Below, piece by piece: positions 1 through 6,591 of a stretch of 7,451 nt of DNA (the first letter of the stretch is position 1; every line of letters starts with the position of its first letter). The position numbers were made by a program, and so were the translations under genes. The notes under the pieces were generated by a model. That model was not told the DNA's origin, did not search any database, and saw nothing but the letters and a program-made list of their open reading frames with translations. The stretch covers positions 1-7,451 of the forward strand of contig CAZVLE010000011.1 of assembly GCA_964627855.1 (NCBI GenBank), in the 5' to 3' direction. Source of the stretch: CAZVLE01 sp964627855. GTDB taxonomy: Bacteria > Bacillota > Dethiobacteria > DTU022.

Positions 1-594
1 TTCTCGCTTTAACTTTAGCAGTTTTTCTGCAGTGGTATTGCAGTGAGTAACAATACCCTGGCCATCAATGGCCATAGCCCCTTCATGAATGGTTTCCAAG
101 ATAGCGCTAAGTTCATTTGATAACCTGGTAAGTCGCTCCACAGCTTCGCTTTCGGACACTTTAGCAGCCAAAAAACGGCTTAAATGCTGTAAGAATGATA
201 GAACTGCAGCCTTTTTTGCTAACAAATGTTTTTTTTGTTGATCAGTAAAGGCAACCAAACCGATTACGCCAATTACAGTGCTGTCCATAATAATCGGTGA
301 ACAAATCTCAGCTAACTCAGGAGTAGTGCCTTCCAGTGAAGAAGGATCGTACTCAGGATCACTGACAGGATCACTAACCACAAATGATTCACCGCTGCGT
401 AAAGTCCTGGCATACAGATAATCGCTCTCCAGAAGGCCCAATTCCTCTTTTTGCCCGATCTTATGACTATAGCAACTACTTCCGGCCACTACAGTGAGCT
501 CTTCATCAACAATTTCCACTTCGATAGACAGAGCTGCCGCAATTGCCTCTGCTAAATCCTGAACCATAGGTTGTATTCGCATTAATCCTGTCAT
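1..594 (-). CDS. Probable sigma-54-dependent activator, N-terminal part (runs off window)
   Basis: Leftward reading frame of 198 codons, open to the window edge, so the C-terminal part is missing. The ATG at 594-592 is preceded by GAAGGAG at 601-607, seven bases away. Residues about 10-140 look like a small-ligand GAF-type sensor: a 'VEIVDEELTVVAG' strand, a 'SGESFVVSDP' segment and 'EICSPIIMDSTVIGVIGL', a pattern common in GAF domains of Clostridial sigma-54 activators. Residues 141-160 form a linker helix, and about 161-198 ('LSAILETIHEGAMAIDGQGIV') open a PAS domain. The AAA+ and Fis-type DNA-binding domains expected next lie outside the window, so the activator call is inferred. It rests on the GAF-PAS order and on the divergent -24/-12 promoter at 789-805. 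It probably senses a substrate or product of the AOR operon. A GAF-PAS histidine kinase is the main alternative. Confidence 0.75.
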   Translation of the reverse strand, partial: MTGLMRIQPMVQDLAEAIAAALSIEVEIVDEELTVVAGSSCYSHKIGQKEELGLLESDYLYARTLRSGESFVVSDPVSDPEYDPSSLEGTTPELAEICSPIIMDSTVIGVIGLVAFTDQQKKHLLAKKAAVLSFLQHLSRFLAAKVSESEAVERLTRLSNELSAILETIHEGAMAIDGQGIVTHCNTTAEKLLKLKRE

Positions 595-613
595 AACAAT
601 CTCCTTCAAAAGC

Positions 614-708
614 AGTGCCTGATGCACTTCTCTTTTTCCAGGACATAGCACCACCGCTTAGGCATCTCAAGCCTTGATCTCAAAAACGAGAAGTGTTTAC
701 TTGTAAAT
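614..708. promoter_or_regulatory. Cluster of inverted repeats, candidate activator binding region
   Basis: Three symmetric elements lie between the divergent genes. AGTGC (614-618) is mirrored by GCACT (624-628). CACTTCTC (625-632) is mirrored exactly by GAGAAGTG (688-695). TTTAC (696-700) is mirrored by GTAAA (703-707). The pair at 688-707 sits about 110-130 bases upstream of the predicted sigma-54 start near 816, the usual place for an enhancer-binding protein. No factor can be named from sequence alone, and short AT-rich symmetry can arise by chance. Confidence 0.4.
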
Positions 709-734
709 ATAGCATATAGTTACCTTTTATCCAA
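706..734 (-). promoter_or_regulatory. Candidate sigma-70 promoter of the divergent regulator
   Basis: On the minus strand, TTGGAT (734-729) is a weak -35, followed by a 17-base spacer and TATATT (711-706) as -10, preceded by TGC in the extended -10 position. Transcription would begin near 699, about 105 bases before the regulator ATG. The -10 overlaps the inverted repeats at 688-707, so binding there could also control the regulator's own expression. The -35 matches only three consensus positions, so this is tentative. Confidence 0.35.
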
Positions 735-788
735 TAAAAATGATGTTAACAATATAAAATTTTCACCATAACTGGGTGGGTAAAATAT

Positions 789-805
789 TTGGCATTAATA
801 TTGCT
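789..805 (+). promoter_or_regulatory. Sigma-54 (-24/-12) promoter of the AOR operon
   Basis: TTGGCATTAATATTGCT has GG at 791-792 and GC at 803-804 with exactly ten bases between them, matching the sigma-54 consensus TTGGCAC-N5-TTGCW except for C to T after GGCA. Transcription should start near 816, leaving a leader of about 70 bases before the ATG at 885. A possible sigma-70 extended -10 (TGC-TATAAT, 802-810) overlaps the -12 box, but no convincing -35 is present. The divergent putative activator gene supports sigma-54 control. Confidence 0.8.
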
Positions 806-829
806 ATAATATAATCCATGAAAGCAGGT

Positions 830-858
830 CTGGCAGTTTGTGCACTTTTATCTGCCAG
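830..858 (+). other. Leader stem-loop upstream of first operon gene
   Basis: CTGGCAG (830-836) pairs perfectly with CTGCCAG (852-858) around a 15-base loop, within the predicted 5' leader and ending 13 bases before the Shine-Dalgarno sequence at 872-876. It has no T run, so it is not an intrinsic terminator. It could stabilise the message or be a protein or DNA operator. A seven-base stem with a large loop is modest evidence. Confidence 0.3.
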
Positions 859-871
859 TCAGGATCTTTGC

Positions 872-876
872 GGAGG
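872..876 (+). promoter_or_regulatory. Ribosome binding site fixing the start at 885
   Basis: GGAGG lies eight bases before ATG 885. The same frame is open back to a GTG at 840, but that start has no ribosome binding site and would run through the leader hairpin. The ATG at 885 is therefore the better start. Confidence 0.8.
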
Positions 877-884
877 TTTGCCTG

Positions 885-2216
885 ATGGCTTGTAATCCTG
901 AAGAGGTAATTAAATATACCGAAAAAGCACTCGTTTTCTCTGCTAACTTAGATTTAAGTCCTCAGGACCGGGAATGGATTACTAGGGAAACACTAAGCGG
1001 TTTTCAGAACAACGTTGAGTCTGACTTCTTTTGCACCAATAAAAACCATATCTGCCTCAATGAAGCAGCTGTCGAGTGGAAAACCATTGATAATTGCTTT
1101 ATCGATATTCAGGGACGTCGATATCTTGATTGCCTGGGAGTATACAATGCAAATAATGTAGGCCATCTTCACCCAAGGATTATAAATGCGGTAAAGAATC
1201 AGCTTGGACAGCAGGCTGTTTACAGTCATAAACTATTACCACCGCTTCAAGCTATGCTGGCCAGGATTATTGCCATGATCACACCCGGCAAACTGCAGTA
1301 TTCTTTTTTTTGTGAAAGCAGTGAAGATGCCGTTGATGGAGCAATTGAACTGGCACGTCGTATTAACAATAAAAGGCTAATTATTAAGACGGGTAACAAT
1401 GGTAGAAATGTGTCAATTCAACCCGAGCTGCAGAACGAACAGAAAAAAGGGCACCGTAGTTATTCATCAAGTTTTACTATAATTGAAGTTCCTTTGGGCG
1501 ATTTAAATATTCTGAGAAAGGCTTTTAGTAACTGTAATGATACCGGCCAAACACCCGGAGCTTTTATTTTAGAGCCAATTTGTTATGAAGAAGGAATTAT
1601 TGTTCCCTCACAAGAATACATAAACGAGGTATACGACCTCTGCGTTAAAAACGAGGCACTCTTTATCGTTGATGAAACAAAAACCGGCCTGGCCAGGACC
1701 GGCAAGCTATTTGCCATTGAACACTATAATGTAGAACCTGACATCCTCTGCCTCGGGAATACTCTTGGTGGAGGTATATTACCTATGGGGGCATTTGTTA
1801 CTACAGCAGCTAGCTTTGAAAAGAGAAGAAAATACTCGACAGCTTATGCAAAGGCTTATCTAGGCACTCCATTATCCTGCGCTGCAGCGATAACCACTAT
1901 ACAGGTTATTTTTAATGAAGGTCTGGTGGAAAAAGCAGCGGAGAAAGGAGCCTATCTCTTACCCTACCTGGAAAAGATGGTAAGAAAATATCCAAACCTT
2001 AAAGAGGTCAGAGGAAAGGGGTTGTTAATCGGACTGGAGTTTGATGATGAAAAAACAGCGCTTAGTATGGCCGAAAATCTTTTTAACGATGGTATCTTAA
2101 CGACGGTCTCCTTAAAAAAGCAATCAACGTTGCACATCGAGCCTACCCTGAACATAAAACTGGAAGAAATTGACTTCCTTTTGGAAACACTGGAAAGGCT
2201 CATCAAAACAATATAA
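885..2216 (+). CDS. Class III aminotransferase homologue lacking the PLP lysine (putative pseudoenzyme)
   Basis: 443 residues, first gene of the operon. It follows the putrescine aminotransferase (PatA/YgjG) family along its length: 'AVEW' (62-65), 'VDCLG'-type segment 'LDCLG' (81-85), 'NVGH' (91-94), 'LTPGKLKYSFFC'-type segment at 131-143, 'FILEPI' (227-232), 'IVDE...TG.ARTGK.FA.EH' (261-280), 'PDILCL...LGGG' (285-297) and 'EVRGKGLLIGLEF' (374-386). Where the family has the Schiff-base lysine (PDILCLAKALGGG in my memory of E. coli YgjG) this protein has Asn292 (codon AAT, 1758-1760). The phosphate-binding SGT is SSE (145-147), the GAFHG aromatic/His segment is absent, DEVQTG reads DETKTG (263-268), and the phosphate-binding Thr before GGNPL is replaced (about 322-329). 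Asp263, which contacts the pyridine nitrogen, remains. The frame is unbroken and well translated, so it is probably a functional non-aminotransferase, perhaps structural or regulatory. It is more AT-rich than the transporter downstream. Confidence 0.85.
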   Translation: MACNPEEVIKYTEKALVFSANLDLSPQDREWITRETLSGFQNNVESDFFCTNKNHICLNEAAVEWKTIDNCFIDIQGRRYLDCLGVYNANNVGHLHPRIINAVKNQLGQQAVYSHKLLPPLQAMLARIIAMITPGKLQYSFFCESSEDAVDGAIELARRINNKRLIIKTGNNGRNVSIQPELQNEQKKGHRSYSSSFTIIEVPLGDLNILRKAFSNCNDTGQTPGAFILEPICYEEGIIVPSQEYINEVYDLCVKNEALFIVDETKTGLARTGKLFAIEHYNVEPDILCLGNTLGGGILPMGAFVTTAASFEKRRKYSTAYAKAYLGTPLSCAAAITTIQVIFNEGLVEKAAEKGAYLLPYLEKMVRKYPNLKEVRGKGLLIGLEFDDEKTALSMAENLFNDGILTTVSLKKQSTLHIEPTLNIKLEEIDFLLETLERLIKTI

Positions 2217-2233
2217 ATATAAATTATTTGAAA

Positions 2234-2240
2234 GGGGTGG
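2234..2240 (+). promoter_or_regulatory. Ribosome binding site supporting a TTG start
   Basis: GGGGTGG ends seven bases before TTG 2248. No ATG or GTG lies in frame between here and the first cluster-binding cysteine, and the residues after TTG (KALLFHAEKCIGC) match the usual start of this ferredoxin type, so TTG is accepted as initiator. Confidence 0.7.
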
Positions 2241-2247
2241 ATATTAA

Positions 2248-2640
2248 TTGAAAGCACTGCTTTTTCATGCAGAAAAGTGTATCGGCTGCAAGCTCTGTCA
2301 TCTTGCCTGCAGCGCCCAGAATGAAGGGGTCTTTAACCCGCGCCTGGCCAGGCTAAAAATAACATCACGTTATGACCGCAATGGCCTCATAGCAAAAGGC
2401 CAAACCTGTGATTTATGCCTGGCCTGTGTAGAATCATGCCCTGTCGAAGCTATAATCGAAAAGAACGGGCGTCTTTCCTTCAACGAAGACCTCTGTACTG
2501 ACTGTGGCCTTTGTGTTGACATTTGCCATACCCAGGTGATTGTCAGGAAAGAAAAAGGCATCGGTGTCTGCGTTCAATGCCGCAGTTGTGCCAACTGGTG
2601 TCCGACAGATGCACTTACCTTTGAGGAGGTGAAAAAATAA
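2248..2640 (+). CDS. Four-cluster [4Fe-4S] ferredoxin, AOR electron-transfer subunit
   Basis: 130 residues, cytoplasmic, starting at TTG. Sixteen cysteines fall in four CxxCxxCxxxC sets: 11/14/17/21, 54/57/60/64, 83/86/89/93 and 108/111/114/118. Two of them are followed by Pro (CP at 64 and 118), as in bacterial ferredoxins. This predicts four [4Fe-4S] clusters in the HycB/DmsB-like polyferredoxin fold. Its stop codon overlaps the AOR start by one base (TAATG, 2638-2642), so the two are translationally coupled and almost certainly work together: it would carry electrons between the tungstopterin subunit and a soluble ferredoxin or other acceptor. This resembles the small Fe-S subunit of multi-subunit AORs such as that of Aromatoleum. 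No flavin subunit is encoded here, so the final electron partner is unknown. Confidence 0.92.
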   Translation: MKALLFHAEKCIGCKLCHLACSAQNEGVFNPRLARLKITSRYDRNGLIAKGQTCDLCLACVESCPVEAIIEKNGRLSFNEDLCTDCGLCVDICHTQVIVRKEKGIGVCVQCRSCANWCPTDALTFEEVKK

Positions 2641-4394
2641 TGTCTTACACCGGAAAAGTATTGAGAGTTAACCTCTCTACCGGCAAAGCAACAATTGAGC
2701 CTTTAAATGAAGAATGGGCCCGTGATTACCTGGGTGGTAAAGGCTTAAGCATAAAATATCTCTATGAAGAGCTTGAGCCGGGCATTGATCCTCTTTCTGA
2801 TCAGAACAAGCTCATTCTAATGACCGGTCCGTTAACAGGTACCATTGTACCGAACAGCGGAAAACTGGCTGTTGCAGCTAAATCTCCGGCCACGGGCACT
2901 ATCCTTGACTGCTCTATTGGTGGCCACTTCGCACCGGAATTAAAGTATGCCGGATATGATGCCGTTATTATCGAGGGTAAAGCAAAAATGCCTGTATACC
3001 TCTTTATCAATGATGATCAAGTTGAACTGCGCAGTGCGGCTGCGCTCTGGGGTAAGGGCGCCCATGAAACTGAACATGTAATTGCTGAAACTCTTGGCGA
3101 TGTGATTACCCTGGCCATAGGACAGGCCGGAGAGAACCTCGTTCCCATGGCCTGCATCAGCTCTGAGCTATATAGACAGGCAGGCCGCGGCGGTATCGGC
3201 GCAGTAATGGGCAGTAAAAACCTGAAAGCAATATCTGTAAGAGGAAGCGGCGGCGTTAAGGTTAATGATATACGCAAGTATTCAGCTGCATTAAACAAAA
3301 TCAGGCGTGAAGATACGATGAGCGATGACAATATGTGGGCTTATAGTGACGGCACACCGATGATTGTCGAGCTAAGCCAGACTGCAGGAATTCTTCCTAC
3401 TCGCAATTTCCAGGAAGGAACATTCGATGAACACAACAAGGTTGATTCAGAGGCGATTAAAGAAGCTTTGAAAGCGAAAAAAGCTTGCTTCGCCTGCCCC
3501 CTGGCCTGTGGCAACTATGTGGAAAAAGGCACGACCAGGGTTGAAGGTCCTGAATATGAAACGCTGGCTCTTTGCAGCTCCAACTGTGGCATAGGTGATC
3601 TTGAGGCAGTGATCGAGTTCAACCGCCTTTGTGATGATTACTGTCTCGATTCAATTTCAGCCGGTAATGCTACTGCCTTTGCGATGGAATTAACTGAAAA
3701 AGGCATTTATGATTTTGGCATCCGCTTCGGCGAAGTTGATAGATACCTTGAAATGCCCGGGCTAATAGCCAACAAGAAAGGTGTGGGAGCTGAACTGGCC
3801 AAGGGCGTTAGGGCAATGTCTGATAAATTTGGCGGAAAAGATTTTGCCATGCATGTTAAGGGTTTGGAGATCCCTGGCTATGAACCGCGCGGCTCATGGT
3901 CAATGGGCCTGGCTTACGGTACTGCAGACCGCGGTGCCTGTCATTTACGGGCCTGGCCTGCGGCTGTCGAAGCTTTTGGAGACATTGATCCTTTTACCAG
4001 CGAAGGTAAAGGTAAGCTGGTTAAAGAGATGCAGGATGACAACTCTGTTAAGTTTTCGGCAATATTTTGCGACTTCTGGGCATTGAGCACTGAACGCATG
4101 GCTGAAGTTTTAAGCCTGTCTCTCGATCGTGAGATTACCGCAGATGAATTGACTGTAATTGGCGAAAGGGTCTATAACCTGGCCCGTCTGTTCAATGAAA
4201 GAGAAGGATTTGATCGTAAAGATGACTACCTTCCGGAAAGAATCTATAAAGAAAAACTGACCACCGGCTTTACAAAAGACAGGCTTCTGCCGCGTGAAGA
4301 GTACGATAAAATGCTTGCTGATTATTACCAACTGCGCGGCTGGGATGAAAATGGTAAAATAACAGAGGCAAGAAAAAAAGAACTTAAGCTTTAG
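2640..4394 (+). CDS. aor: Aldehyde:ferredoxin oxidoreductase family, tungstopterin catalytic subunit
   Basis: 584 residues, a normal length for the family. The N-terminal domain shows 'GGKGLSIKYLYEEL' (32-45), 'TGPLTGT' (62-68) and the signature 'GRGGIGAVMGSKNLKAI' (182-198), which helps bind the bis-tungstopterin. The [4Fe-4S] ligands are Cys283, Cys286, Cys290 (CxxCxxxC) and probably Cys477. 'GPEYETLA' (303-310) and His435 in 'RGACHLR' correspond to conserved active-site regions. It interconverts an aldehyde and a carboxylate with ferredoxin-level electrons in the cytoplasm; the substrate cannot be read from sequence. The pterin motifs are unusual: the first, normally DxxGLD/C, is DDYCLD (332-337), and the second, normally DxxGLC before the fourth Cys, reads FSAIFC (472-477). 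This suggests a separate AOR subfamily. GAGGAGGT at 2623-2630 is nine bases before the ATG. The metal could be tungsten or molybdenum. Confidence 0.93.
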   Translation: MSYTGKVLRVNLSTGKATIEPLNEEWARDYLGGKGLSIKYLYEELEPGIDPLSDQNKLILMTGPLTGTIVPNSGKLAVAAKSPATGTILDCSIGGHFAPELKYAGYDAVIIEGKAKMPVYLFINDDQVELRSAAALWGKGAHETEHVIAETLGDVITLAIGQAGENLVPMACISSELYRQAGRGGIGAVMGSKNLKAISVRGSGGVKVNDIRKYSAALNKIRREDTMSDDNMWAYSDGTPMIVELSQTAGILPTRNFQEGTFDEHNKVDSEAIKEALKAKKACFACPLACGNYVEKGTTRVEGPEYETLALCSSNCGIGDLEAVIEFNRLCDDYCLDSISAGNATAFAMELTEKGIYDFGIRFGEVDRYLEMPGLIANKKGVGAELAKGVRAMSDKFGGKDFAMHVKGLEIPGYEPRGSWSMGLAYGTADRGACHLRAWPAAVEAFGDIDPFTSEGKGKLVKEMQDDNSVKFSAIFCDFWALSTERMAEVLSLSLDREITADELTVIGERVYNLARLFNEREGFDRKDDYLPERIYKEKLTTGFTKDRLLPREEYDKMLADYYQLRGWDENGKITEARKKELKL

Positions 4395-4426
4395 ATTTAC
4401 TGGTTGGATTTAGACAGGAGGCGGGA

Positions 4427-4663
4427 ATGATAAAAGTTACAATGCGCTTAAAAGGACCGCTTAAAAAATACGGTCCGGGCTCAGAGCAGTTCGAGCATAA
4501 AAATGAAAGTAAACAGTGCACGGTTTATGATATCTTGCAAAACCTGGACATTCCCACCTCCTCGATTTCTTTTGTCCAGATCGACGACCGTAAAGTTGAT
4601 CATCATACCAGGCTCAAAGGAGGTGAAGTGGTCACAGTCTACCCCCGGGTAGCCGGAGGCTAA
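4427..4663 (+). CDS. MoaD/ThiS-like ubiquitin-fold sulfur carrier
   Basis: 78 residues, ending in Val-Ala-Gly-Gly (75-78). The terminal Gly-Gly is the site adenylated by a MoeB/ThiF-type enzyme and turned into a thiocarboxylate. The 'GEVVTVYPRVAGG' tail and the 'TVYDIL' helix start are typical of MoaD. AGGAGG at 4416-4421 lies five bases before the ATG, and the gap after the AOR stop is 32 bases. MoaD proteins give sulfur to the dithiolene of molybdopterin. Being next to an AOR, this copy probably serves tungstopterin synthesis for, or maturation of, that enzyme. Copies of this kind are common beside AOR genes. No MoaE or MoeB is encoded in the window, so partners must be elsewhere. Confidence 0.88.
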   Translation: MIKVTMRLKGPLKKYGPGSEQFEHKNESKQCTVYDILQNLDIPTSSISFVQIDDRKVDHHTRLKGGEVVTVYPRVAGG

Positions 4664-4714
4664 GAACAACCTTCGTTAGCATCCATTTTAATAACGGAAG
4701 GAATGATAAGTAAG

Positions 4715-6298
4715 ATGGAAGACAGCATTCTGACAGTATTTTCTACGGCACCCTGGATCTTGCTATTTTTAGGCATCTACATGGTTGTGATCATTGCCCT
4801 TGGGGTGTTTTACAGCCGCCGCGTTCACGAATGCGACGACCTGGTAGTCTGCGGACGCCAGATGAGCTTTATCTTCATGGTACCTTCAATTATCGCCACC
4901 TGGATCTGCGCCGGAGCGATGATGGGCGCCGCCGGTTATGCGCTGCTTTACGGTATGCAGGGGATTATCTTCGATCCCTGGGCTCCGGCACTCTGCATGG
5001 TCATTATTGGTATCTTCTTTGCCTACCGGATGCGCAAAGCTAAGTATACCACGGTTACCGACTTCTTCAACCACCGCTACGGTTACTTAAGCGGTATGCT
5101 TTACACCATTATCCAGATTCTATCGGCAATCGCCTGGCTTGGCGGTCAGCTGGTAGCGTTAGGTATTATCGTCTATCTGACCACAGGCTTCAGTATGAGC
5201 ACCGCTGTAATCATCGCTACTCTAGTGATTATCATTGTCACCGCTTTCGGCGGCCTGTGGGCCCTTTCCCGGATCGACATGATCGGTTTCATCCTGATCA
5301 TCGTCGGCCTGGTGATCCTCTTGCCGGCCGCTCTGGGGCAGGTAGGCGGATTAAGCGGTCTGATTGAAAACGGGGTTAACTGGGCGGAGCTGCCCACCTG
5401 GTCGATGAAAATCGAAAGCGAAGCTGACGGAGGCTACCTTGGTTACGTTGGCCTGCTGGCCGTGCTGCTTTACATTTCAGCCTGGGCAACCCTGTCTTTA
5501 GGTGATGTGCCGAGCCAGGTTTTAATGCAGCGCGCCCTTGCAGCTAAAGATGAAAAAACTGCCGTAGCCGGCTTTTTAACCAGTGGTGTGCTCTACCTGA
5601 CTATCGGCATGATTCCTGTCCTGATTGGGATTGCCGTATTTACCGGCGGCTTCATGGACACCGTGGTCGATATAGAATCGCAGGCAGAAAACGTATTGCC
5701 CTGGGCCGCCTACAACTTCCTGCCGCCCTGGGCCAGCATCCTCTTTATCGTTTCCCTGGCGGCAGCAATCGTCAGCACCTCAGGCGACAATGTGCTGATT
5801 GTCTCCACATTGGTCGGCCACAACATTTACCGCAATATTAAGCCGCAGGCCGATAATGTAGAAATTCTCAAGGTGATCAGGATCTGTATTCCGATCACAG
5901 CCCTGCTAGCTATGTCGATTGCCCTCTATTTTGAAACAGTCTATAAACTGATTGTTTTATCAGGCGGCATCCAGTTGGCTACCATTGGGTCCGCCTATAT
6001 ACTTGGGTTCTTCTGGAAAAAAGCCAACGCCTATGGAGCAGTCAGTTCCTTCATCACCGGCCTTGTTTCCTGGGCCCTCCTATTCTGGTTCTGGGCCATG
6101 CCGGCAACTGACTTTTTCGAGGAAGATGCTATCTTTATCGCCATGGTTCCGGCGGCAGTAATCAGCCTGTTGACTTTAATATTTGTCTCACTGGCTACCC
6201 AGAAGTCAGACCCACCTGAACCGATGAGTACTCTCGACGGTGAAGATATGAGCAAAATGCCTAAATTCTTCTGGTCTAAAGGTGCATACGACGAATAA
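4715..6298 (+). CDS. Sodium:solute symporter (SSS family)
   Basis: 527 residues from ATG 4715, a usual SSS length, with about 13 hydrophobic segments: roughly 12-33, 51-80, 83-104, 123-155, 160-184, 188-208, 241-262, 284-312, 339-367, 384-408, 411-433, 438-462 and 471-495. The 'AAIVSTSGDN' stretch (350-359) places Ser354 and Thr355 where PutP has its Na2-site Ser-Thr, and 'GDVPSQVLMQRALAAKD' (263-279) is a family signature. It should import a small solute with Na+ across the inner membrane; the neighbours suggest a carboxylate, amino acid or aldehyde precursor handled by the AOR, but the sequence does not say which. ATG 4703 is in frame but abuts GGAAGGA (4696-4702) with no spacer; from ATG 4715 the spacer is 12 bases, which is long but workable, so the start is uncertain by four residues. 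The gene is visibly more GC-rich than the first gene of the operon. Confidence 0.9.
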   Translation: MEDSILTVFSTAPWILLFLGIYMVVIIALGVFYSRRVHECDDLVVCGRQMSFIFMVPSIIATWICAGAMMGAAGYALLYGMQGIIFDPWAPALCMVIIGIFFAYRMRKAKYTTVTDFFNHRYGYLSGMLYTIIQILSAIAWLGGQLVALGIIVYLTTGFSMSTAVIIATLVIIIVTAFGGLWALSRIDMIGFILIIVGLVILLPAALGQVGGLSGLIENGVNWAELPTWSMKIESEADGGYLGYVGLLAVLLYISAWATLSLGDVPSQVLMQRALAAKDEKTAVAGFLTSGVLYLTIGMIPVLIGIAVFTGGFMDTVVDIESQAENVLPWAAYNFLPPWASILFIVSLAAAIVSTSGDNVLIVSTLVGHNIYRNIKPQADNVEILKVIRICIPITALLAMSIALYFETVYKLIVLSGGIQLATIGSAYILGFFWKKANAYGAVSSFITGLVSWALLFWFWAMPATDFFEEDAIFIAMVPAAVISLLTLIFVSLATQKSDPPEPMSTLDGEDMSKMPKFFWSKGAYDE

Positions 6299-6331
6299 TA
6301 AACATCTAATCTAAAGCATATCAATTGATTC

Positions 6332-6370
6332 AAAAAGCCAGGATCTTGAAATAAGATATCCTGGCTTTTT
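6332..6370. terminator. Bidirectional intrinsic terminator
   Basis: A 13-base arm at 6332-6344 (AAAAAGCCAGGAT) is exactly mirrored at 6358-6370, with further CTT/AAG pairing inside the loop. The stem begins with five A and ends with five T, so it has a U tract in both directions. It lies 33 bases after the symporter stop and 44 bases beyond the desulforedoxin stop, closing both convergent operons. Confidence 0.92.
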
Positions 6371-6414
6371 GATTAACATAATCTAAGATTTCTATCTAAG
6401 CATTTTCATTCAGC

Positions 6415-6540
6415 TTACTGCTTTGAATACAGTTCCATCGGTTTATTACAGCAAACAAGGGTTCCAACGCCTTCTTCAACCACTTTTACCACGTTAGAAC
6501 ACACCTGACATTTATAAACCTGTTCTTTTTTCGTCGCCAT
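6415..6540 (-). CDS. dsr: Desulforedoxin (stand-alone Fe(Cys)4 protein)
   Basis: A 41-residue protein. Cys11 and Cys14 (CxxC) and the adjacent pair Cys30-Cys31 are the four ligands of a rubredoxin-like mononuclear iron site. 'VYKCQVC', 'VVKVVEEGVGTLVCC' and the short tail match Desulfovibrio gigas desulforedoxin almost residue for residue, as I remember it, and the length is right for the stand-alone form rather than the desulfoferrodoxin fusion, which would carry a superoxide reductase domain. It is a small cytoplasmic electron carrier, expected to be a homodimer. GGAGG at 6548-6552 is seven bases before ATG 6540; ATG 6543, one codon upstream, is an alternative with a four-base spacer. It is the last gene of the arsR-hesB operon, 51 bases after the selenoprotein stop. 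Confidence 0.9.
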   Translation of the reverse strand: MATKKEQVYKCQVCSNVVKVVEEGVGTLVCCNKPMELYSKQ

Positions 6541-6591
6541 CATTTAACCTCCGGCATCAATTGATATTTTACTATTAATTATCTAATGTTC

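Noticed and set aside
229..236. Run of eight T (A in the coding strand) in the regulator gene as a phase-variation tract
   Set aside because: The frame is intact and encodes Gln-Gln-Lys-Lys in a normal linker; a single 8-base run is weak evidence for slippage control.
840..884. GTG 840 as start of the aminotransferase homologue
   Set aside because: No ribosome binding site, and the extra 15 residues come from the leader hairpin; ATG 885 has GGAGG at a proper distance.
2217..2247. Possible terminator or promoter between the aminotransferase homologue and the ferredoxin
   Set aside because: Only 31 AT-rich bases with no hairpin; it is filled by the ribosome binding site and fits one operon.
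3781..4086. Plus-strand frame inside the AOR gene
   Set aside because: It overlaps the well-supported AOR coding frame and encodes no recognisable protein.
4831..5074. Short frames on both strands inside the symporter gene
   Set aside because: They are overlapped by a clear membrane-protein frame and lack their own translation signals.
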